Positions 57,313-64,000 of a stretch of 64,000 bases of DNA are shown here, one piece after another. Within the stretch, counting starts at the first letter, position 1, and every line of letters starts with the position of its first letter. Under the pieces are notes generated by a model, which was given only the letters and a program-made list of their open reading frames with translations, had not been told where the DNA came from and did no database searches. Origin of the DNA: Pratylenchus scribneri (Eukaryota; Nematoda; Chromadorea; Rhabditida; Pratylenchidae); contig JAQSEB010000080.1 of the NCBI GenBank assembly GCA_030063045.1, forward strand, positions 1 through 64,000. Reading direction: 5' to 3'. The position numbers were made by a program, and so were the translations under genes.

Positions 57313-58789
57313 CAAGTCAATCTGAAAACTGACAATTCCCGGGAAAGGCCGCAACCCGCAACAAATACACATATTTCGCCCACGTTTTTTGAATTAAATT
57401 TTATATAAAATTGAAAAAATTTTTTGATAAAAGATTGAAATTTCCCTAAATATTATAATTCAATTATATTTAATTTAAATTTTCTGGTGAAAAAATAATT
57501 GAATTTAGCCATAATTAAAAAATAAAAAAATTCCTTCTCACAATAATTTTCAGCCCGATAGGCTGCATTCAATTGAGCAAAGGCTCGCCGCAATGGTGGC
57601 ATATGTTTATCCTTAAAAATGAGTCCAAATGATAATGAAATATTCATATTTAGGAAAATACCCGTCTATCATATTCCGTGCGCAGTCCTTTACCGGCAAT
57701 GACCCCCAACGCCTCAAGCAATGTTTCTTGAATTAAATGGCTGCCTTCCTTCAACCTTTTCGCATTCAAATACACAAAATTTTTTTCTACATTTCTTTTC
57801 AGACCATTATTTTTTGCCCAATTCCTGTTATTTTAAGATTTTTTCATATTCCTTAATTAAATAAATTACTGTCCATCGTAGATCACAAAATGAAGTCGAT
57901 TTTTAAATTTTGTTGATTCTCTTAAAAATATTAAAATTTAGTAATAAATTTGCCAATTTTCCCAACATTGTGCCCTTATACAGCCCCAGAAAGCGGATGG
58001 GCGCATTCCTCTCGAAATATTCCAATTGAGTCTTTAATAATGGTAGCCAATCTAATAAATTTAAAATGTTCGATAATAAATTTTTATTTACCGGAATCAA
58101 TTGCCGGTACAATCGATTGAACCTCCCAATCAAATGCTACATAAAATCCATTTTTGTAGTCAGGCATTGGATTGTCCGTCCAAAGACGGCCGAAAAATTT
58201 AATTATGATTTCAATTTTTGATATTTTGAAAAACCTTTATTAAGCTTTGAGCCCAATTTGAGCAACATTGGTCGCAATGAACGATCCAATTCATGCAATT
58301 CGGGCGGCTAAAAATAATATTTGTATAGATATAGAGCTTCCATTTTTCGAAAAAAATATATTCAAACTGGTTTAGCACTGCAAGGATTGGCCCCAAATTG
58401 GGGTAAGTCATCGGGTTGATCACATTCATTTCCCCCACAAATTTTTCGAATTCTTTGCCTAATTCAACTGTATTCATTTTCATTTTTCCATGTTTATGTA
58501 ACATTAATGAGCTTCCTTGTCTAAAAATTTTTCAAATAATTAACAATCACCTTCTTTTAGATGAGGCTTTTTGAAAATTATAATAGTCGAATTTTTTACT
58601 TAAATTTATAGTGCTTTGAGTAAAGTTCAAAAATATAAAGAGGGTTATTAATATTTATTGGTTTAATTAAACGGAAACTGAAATTTGGGAAAAGAAAATA
58701 AATTGGATGAAACATTTTCCGTAAAGATAAAAGATTAAATTGAAATATTTTCCGGAAAAGGAAGAATGCATTTAGCGAGCATTTCAATG

Positions 58790-59205
58790 AAAGGAACACA
58801 CATTTTGGTGGACATTTAAGGAAAGGGAAAACACATTTTGGTGAACATTTAAGGAAAGAGAAAACACATTTTGGCGAACATTTTAAGGAAAGGGAAAACA
58901 CATTTTGGCGAACATTTTAAGGAAAGGGAAAACACATTTTGGCGAACATTTTAAGGAAAGGGAAAACACATTTTGGTGAACATTTTTCTGAAAGGAAAAC
59001 ACATTTTGGTGAACATTTTTCTGAAGGGAAAACACATTTTGATGAACATTTTAAAGAAAGGAAAAACACATTTTGGTGAACATTTAAGGAAAGGGAAAAT
59101 ACATTTTGGTGAACATTTTTCTGAAAGGAAAACACTTTTTGATGAACATTTTAAAGAAAGGAAAAACACATTTTGGCGAACATATTTTAACGGACATTTT
59201 AAGTA
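58790..59205. repeat. Minisatellite in astacin A2 intron 2
   Basis: About a dozen units of 30-36 bp on the consensus AAGGAAAGGGAAAACACATT then TTGGTGAACATTTT. It occupies the same intron as the A1 array, with a related but distinct unit. Confidence 0.85.
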
Positions 59206-60597
59206 AAGAGTGAGGAGAATATTTTTCAGATTTATCTAAAAAACATTTTAAAAATAAATTATATGCCTATTACTTTCAATAAATCGAAATAATCACGCCT
59301 ATCCTTTTAATTCCAAATCTTTTTGCATTTTTAACTAATAAAAACAATTTTAACATTAAAAAAAGCTTCAGAGTTTCACAACAATGTTGAGCGAAACATT
59401 TTGAAAAATTGCAATATATATGTATATGTACCCCCTCACTTTTTATACCTCTTTTTTACAGCGCCTGTTTGCTCGTTAGGCAATTACTGATGCAACCCAA
59501 TTCCATTGTTTTTTCCATTCTTAATTGAATCAATTTCCACATTCACATCAATTTCCAAAATTTTCTTCATAATTTCACCAATTTTTATAACATTTTCTGT
59601 CATTTCCGTTCCAATATTTACACCAATTTCAATGTCAATTGAATGACGATTTATCAAAATTTCTTTTAAATAATTTGTTAATATTTTGGTTGAATTTAAG
59701 CCAACGTTTTTGATTTTATTCATCAATCCAATTGCATTTTTATTTTCTATTTCTTCATTAAACTCTTTATGATCATCATCGCCGGCATTCAAGTTTTCAG
59801 AAATGCCATCAAAATTGTTCCATTCCTTTCTTTCCATTTCATTCATTTTTCTTACATTTTTCACATGCTCTGACCATCTAACTCCCAATTTAGCCATATT
59901 TTTCTTATCTATTTGTGCTGACCAATTTCTTTCACTAAATAAATTGCCTTTGGCGCCATTTGTTTTTGTTTTTGATGAAATAATTTGAGCATTTTTTAAA
60001 TTAACATTATTTCCTCGTATTCTTTCCATTAATCCCCGATTATTTATGCCAGTTTTTGATATAATATGGTCAGCAGTGCCACCATTTGGTTCCATTAAAT
60101 TATTGTGAGAATTATGGCCAGCCTATAAATTATGGTAATTTCTAATTTTAATGAATGTAAAAAATGACTAACAATATTTAATCAGAAATACAGAAAATAA
60201 TCTCTAAAAAATAATCAACTTTTAGAAATTTGAACACATTAAATCCTATAGCCAGGATAGATATAAATGAATAGACCATGTTAATATTATCTTTTTTTAC
60301 TATTAATTAAATTTTTTGTTACTACTTTAAATGAATTTTATTTTTATAATATTATTCTACTATAATTCCAGCACTGGCAAGCATTGTTGATAAAACTACA
60401 GATTTTAACCAATTTGGCTTTTTGATTTGTTTCAGTGATGACAGTTTATTTGTTTGGGCAATTGTTGGGTTCGCTAATTTTATGTCCGTCACTTTTTTCA
60501 AACTATTTTGATTCAATTTATCTTCAGCCTTGTTATTTCGAAATGCCAGGATAATCAAAATAATCGAAAATAAAATTGTGTTTGATATATTCCACAT

Positions 60598-61145
60598 GAT
60601 GAATATTGAATAATGAATACTATTTTTGCAATAAAATAGCCTTGGCTAAATAGAATGGCTTTAAAAAGAATGACTGATGAGCAGAAAATTTGCGAGGCGG
60701 GGAATATTTCGAGATTGATTGATCGTTGTGCCCAAATTTTTTTAAATTTTGAGCTTAAAATAAACTTTAATTCTTATATCTCTAAAAAAGCTAACTAAAA
60801 GGCCATTGCCCCTATAGTCAGCCGCAGTCGTAGAGCCAAATCAAAAAAGGCCAAAAGGGAATGGCTATGGCCAAATTAAAATTTAATAAAATGATATAGA
60901 ATGGGAAGAGTAAAGGTGAAATTCATGGCCAAAAAACATGTTGTCTCCGATGTCAACAATTAAAACGAATAAAATAAAGTTTTCTTTGAATTATCGCGGT
61001 AATAAATTGGAAATTGACAAATAATAAATTCGGAGAATGATTGGGAAAGTCATGTTTGGGAGGAAGAGAGCTCTCCTTTTTATTGGCTTGGGATAGACTG
61101 TGGATCGAAAGGAATGTGAGGTTAGAGAAAATAAATCAATGAGGC
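60598..61145. other. Spacer upstream of astacin A2
   Basis: Presumed promoter of A2. AT-rich, no coding signal or recognised motif. Confidence 0.45.
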
Positions 61146-61149
61146 AATA

Positions 61150-61680
61150 GGAATGTCATTTGGTTAATTGGTGATGTCATTTGATTCATTGGTAATGTCA
61201 TTTGGTTCATTGGGAATGTCATTTGGTTCATTGTCAATTTCATTTGGTTCATTGGGATGTCAATTGGTTCATTGGGAATATCATTTGGTTCATTGGGAAT
61301 GTCAATTGGTTCATTGTCAATTTCATTTGGTTCATTGGGATGTCAATTGGTTCATTGGGAAAATCATTTGGTTCATTGGGAATGTCATTAGGTTCATCGG
61401 GATTCGGGAATTTCATTTAGTTCATTGGGATGTCAATTGGTTCATTGGGAATATCATTTGGTTCATTGTCAATTTCATTTGGTTCATTGGGATGTCAATT
61501 GGTTCATTGGGAATATCATTTGGTTCATTGATGATGTCAATTGGTTCATTGGGAATGTCATTTGGTTCATTGGGAATGTCAATTCATTGGGAATATCATT
61601 TGGTTCATTGTGAATGTCATTTGGTTAATTGGGAATGTCTTTTAGTTCATTGGGAATGTCATTGGGTTCAACTCTAACAT
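61150..61680. repeat. 21-bp minisatellite, ~25 copies
   Basis: Tandem TCATTTGGTTCATTGGGAATG units with scattered substitutions and occasional one-codon losses. It is open in several frames because 21 is a multiple of three, but the peptide (WFIGNVI repeats) looks like a translation artefact. Confidence 0.9.
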
Positions 61681-61829
61681 ATCTCTTCATAAATTAGTTC
61701 TTCCTCCGAAAATTGCTTCTAATTGAATCCATTTATTGGAGTTGGCCTTTTGAACTTTTCCATGCATTGTCTTCAGTTCATTTCGGCGAATTTGATGCAG
61801 TTCTTGTTTTTTAATGGATGGTAGTAGTT

Positions 61830-62240
61830 CCTAGCTAAGAATCCTGGAGGCTGGCAGCCCAGCCCATAGATAACGTCGTACTTGAAACCGGCTGGCAATA
61901 AGATCCAAAGATATCCTAGAACTTTTTAAAAGCCTCTTTGTGAGGAATTCTGACGGCTGGTAATACAGCCAGCCAAAACCTATGGAAGGGGTTGCCGGCT
62001 GGCAATAATCCCCGAAGTTAACCTCGAACTTTGTAATACCCCCCTTTATCCACTCTATCTCTCGACTGTCAATAAAGCCCAAAGGTAAAAGAATTTTACC
62101 AGTTGGAAGGCCCAAACTTATGGAAGGAGGGGTCCCGGCTGGCAATAAGGCCCCAGGGTAACCTCGAACTTTTTGGAAGGGGATTCTCGGCTGGCAATAA
62201 AGCCAAAGGGTAACCTCGAATTTTTAACCTCCCATTCAAG
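61830..62240. repeat. Imperfect repeats with GGCTGGCAATAA
   Basis: Five to six diverged copies of a 60-100 bp block with GGCTGGCAATAAGGCCC and GGTAACCTCGAACTTTTT. No coding support. Confidence 0.65.
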
Positions 62241-62788
62241 ACTAACCCTCCAGCCAGTCCTTAGATAAAATCAAATTTTAAAATTTAGGACATGAAGCAT
62301 GCAGAGGGTCAAGCCATTTCCATAGAAGAACACCGCCTATTAATAAAATGATTAGGTAACCTTATAATTTTAATACTGTAGAGAGAAGAGAATCGATTAA
62401 TTGTATTGCTTTATACAGTATACCAAGAGGGGATTCCTAAAAAGAATAAAATGGAAATGGTCGAAAGAAAAACATGAAATAAAGGAGGACAAATAAAGTG
62501 AAAATGGATGTATTTTATAAAATTAAAGATGGATTAATATTAAATTTTTTATAAAATAATCAAAAAGGTCAAAAGACAAAGATGCACTTTAAATCTTTAG
62601 AAAAAAGATGGAATATATAGATAGGACCGTCATAAGGTCAAAGACCATCCAAATCCACCTTCTCCGAGGCAAAGATCATAATCGATTTTCTTATTTCTGA
62701 CTACTAACCAATACATTCATTTTCCATTTTCCTCTATAATTTTCATAATTTTTTCTCCGTAAATTTATCTAAATTTAATGGGCATAAT
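62241..62788. other. Spacer, nothing recognised
   Basis: AT-rich, non-repetitive by eye. No gene or RNA seen. Confidence 0.4.
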
Positions 62789-62929
62789 ATGACCAATCCC
62801 CCAATTGGCGGTCGAAATGTGCCAAATCCTAACCTAGGCAACCAAAATCTGCCAATTCCTATTACTGGAGGGCGGAATATGCCAAATCCTAATGTTGTTG
62901 GGAGAAATGTGCCAAATCCCCCCCATTAA
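62789..62929 (+). CDS. Possible small Asn/Pro/Gly repeat peptide, 46 aa
   Basis: A short ORF whose product repeats GGRNVPNP-like motifs four times (GGRNVPNPN, GNQNLPIP, GGRNMPNPN, GRNVPNPPH). There is no signal peptide. It may be a small exon or a coding-like tandem repeat. It is in a different frame from the next ORF. Confidence 0.25.
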   Translation: MTNPPIGGRNVPNPNLGNQNLPIPITGGRNMPNPNVVGRNVPNPPH

Positions 62930-62972
62930 TGATAATCGCCGTTGATCGGCTCGTTCTCGCCCATCCATTTTT

Positions 62973-63548
62973 TTGGCGGATTACATACATTATGATTTTG
63001 ATCGCTCTTTTGTTTTGTTCAGGAACGTCATTTTGGCAAGTGCAAGTGAAATATCTGACCAAGCAAATGAAGCGGATGACCAATTAAAAATTATGGTGGA
63101 TGACGAACAACCGGCAAATGGATCCCTCCCCAAAGCACTGGCAGCTGGGGTTCAAAAAGGCTTAATCCCTAGTCGTAATTTTCTGGTCGCAATGTTCGGT
63201 GCCATCCGAAAAATGGGAGATCAGCAACCCACCGGATTGGTAGCGGCTGGACCGGCAGCCCCGACTTAATACGACCACATGTTCCCTGGATTGAAGGGCG
63301 AATCGTTGGATGTCTTGGCACGGCGCAAACCACACAAAGAGAAGAAGGCGGTTTATGAAGAATTGACCGATGAAGAGGAAGAAGAACTGAAGAAGATGAA
63401 GAAGAAAAGTCACCGTGGCGCCACTCAAGTACATCCAGCGATGGAAAGGGAGTCTTTGGGGAAGGGTCGCAAAAAGTATTCAGGCCGTCATGAAAGTCCG
63501 GAGGCAACAACAAGCCAAGCTGCCAATGCCCAGCCGAACCAGGCATGA
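62973..63548 (+). pseudogene. ORF interrupted by one in-frame TAA
   Basis: A frame of about 190 codons, broken only by TAA at 63267-63269. The first part holds SEISDQANEADDQLKIM and VQKGLIPSRNFLVAMFGAI. After the stop it continues in the same frame with MFPGLKGESLDVLARR, an acidic ELTDEEEEELKKMKKK helix and a polar tail ending PNQA. Base composition is clearly higher in GC than the neighbours. No family is recognised. It is a pseudogene, a readthrough case, or two adjacent exons whose boundary includes the stop. Confidence 0.4.
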
Positions 63549-63554
63549 TCACGG

Positions 63555-64000
63555 CTACAATTTTTCTATAGCCGTAGCCGTTTTAGCCGTGACTATTTCA
63601 TAGCCATAGCCGCCCGTAGCCGCTTATTTTTTGAAATTTTATAGCCGTAGCCGCCCGCGGCAAGCCGCGGTTAGCCGTATTTTAGAAAAAAATTTTTTTG
63701 GTCAAAAAATTTTTAAAAAATAGTCCTAAAAAATAGGCAAAAAATTATCCCGCTGAGAAAAATTTGCAAATTATTTACCAAAAATTTTAAAATAATGGCA
63801 AAAATTTATAAATTAAAAAAATAATAAATATTGATGGAGGGAATTTTATGAAAAAATCTCCAAAAAATATAAAATCTGTATATGGCGGCTATTTCGCGGC
63901 TAGCCGCGGGTATGAGGTACATAGCCGTTAGCCGCCCGTAGCCATCAAATTTTTAAATTTATAGCCGTTAGCCGCCCGTAGCCGTGGCTTAGCCGTAGCC
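63555..64000. mobile_element. TAGCCG-rich foldback element, truncated by window end
   Basis: Dense TAGCCGTAGCCGCCCGTAGC words at both ends of an AT-rich centre, in partly inverted arrangement, plus a GCCGCGG palindrome. The right terminus lies beyond the window. Architecture resembles the GC-rich-ended elements at 37.5 and 41.9 kb, but the target duplication cannot be checked. Confidence 0.55.

Larger units (their letters stand above)
53176..60597 (-). pseudogene. Astacin-like paralogue A2, probably disrupted
   Basis: Same exon order as A1: 60361-60597, 59488-60122, about 58368-58520, 58235-58307, 58092-58190, 57967-58051, 57870-57920, 57662-57824, 57542-57611, 56714-56860, 56093-56231, 55774-55988 and about 53176-53467. 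The signal peptide, degenerate first domain, zinc helix HELMHSAGLDHEHQRAD and Met-turn SIMHY are all present. Two faults: exon 3 has a 4-base deletion that shifts the frame and loses the Cys segment, and the last exon offers only a phase-0 acceptor while the preceding donor is phase 1. In-frame GT sites inside exon 3 could rescue the first fault; I see no rescue for the second. The intron before the last exon is 2.3 kb and contains transposon-like inserts. Recent pseudogene is the best reading; an altered functional gene is possible. Confidence 0.65.

Noticed and set aside
61168..61677. 169-codon ORF of WFIGN-type repeats
   Set aside because: 21-bp tandem repeat open in several frames; no start context, signal or domain.

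Overview
This is an AT-rich nuclear window from a nematode, most likely a plant-parasitic tylenchid-type species; the genus is an inference. The evidence is threefold: many short introns with TTTTCAG/TTTTAG-like acceptors (some with GC donors), two clusters of nematode-specific serpentine chemoreceptors, and HSP-12-type small heat shock proteins and astacin-like proteases of nematode character. No bacterial operon structure, phage, CRISPR array or rRNA was seen. All gene models below were built by hand from reading frame, intron phase and paralogue comparison.

Layout. 1-10 kb is gene-poor: a perfect foldback element at the left edge, an intronless orphan gene on the minus strand (1715-2461), a decayed local duplication (2.74-5.0 kb), and degenerate repeats. 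10.48-15.57 kb holds a nine-exon gene with Rtf1-type Plus3 sequence and a C-terminal Cys-rich motif. 16.45-17.93 kb (minus) is a three-exon 7TM receptor, a relative of the cluster at 35.9-42.9 kb. 20.37-29.32 kb holds a tandem pair of eight-exon receptors of the Sra/Srab type. 30.19-34.71 kb encodes two consecutive alpha-crystallin (HSP-12-like) units. Their introns contain an intron-bearing tRNA-Thr gene and two 1.2-1.3 kb copies of a GC-rich repeat element. 35.9-42.9 kb holds three more receptors of the 16.5 kb type, two of them carrying hAT-like miniature elements in introns. 43.0-43.36 kb is a truncated protein tyrosine phosphatase fragment. 43.64-50.29 and 53.18-60.60 kb (both minus) are a tandem pair of thirteen-exon secreted astacin-family genes, with a small candidate peptide-precursor gene (51.42-51.68 kb) between them. 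60.6-64 kb is rich in tandem repeats, with an interrupted ORF and the start of a GGCTA-rich repeat at the right edge.

The most interesting points are these. The astacin protein appears to contain a degenerate, zinc-ligand-less astacin domain followed by an intact one. A small intron in both astacin paralogues lacks an AG acceptor. The 84-residue secreted protein has a duplicated 15-residue motif separated by dibasic cleavage sites. A similar sequence block lies upstream of all four receptors of one family. Two sHSP units are either fused or form a very tight dicistron. All four receptors of the three-exon family have a splice-acceptor-like AG three bases before the ATG, consistent with spliced-leader trans-splicing.
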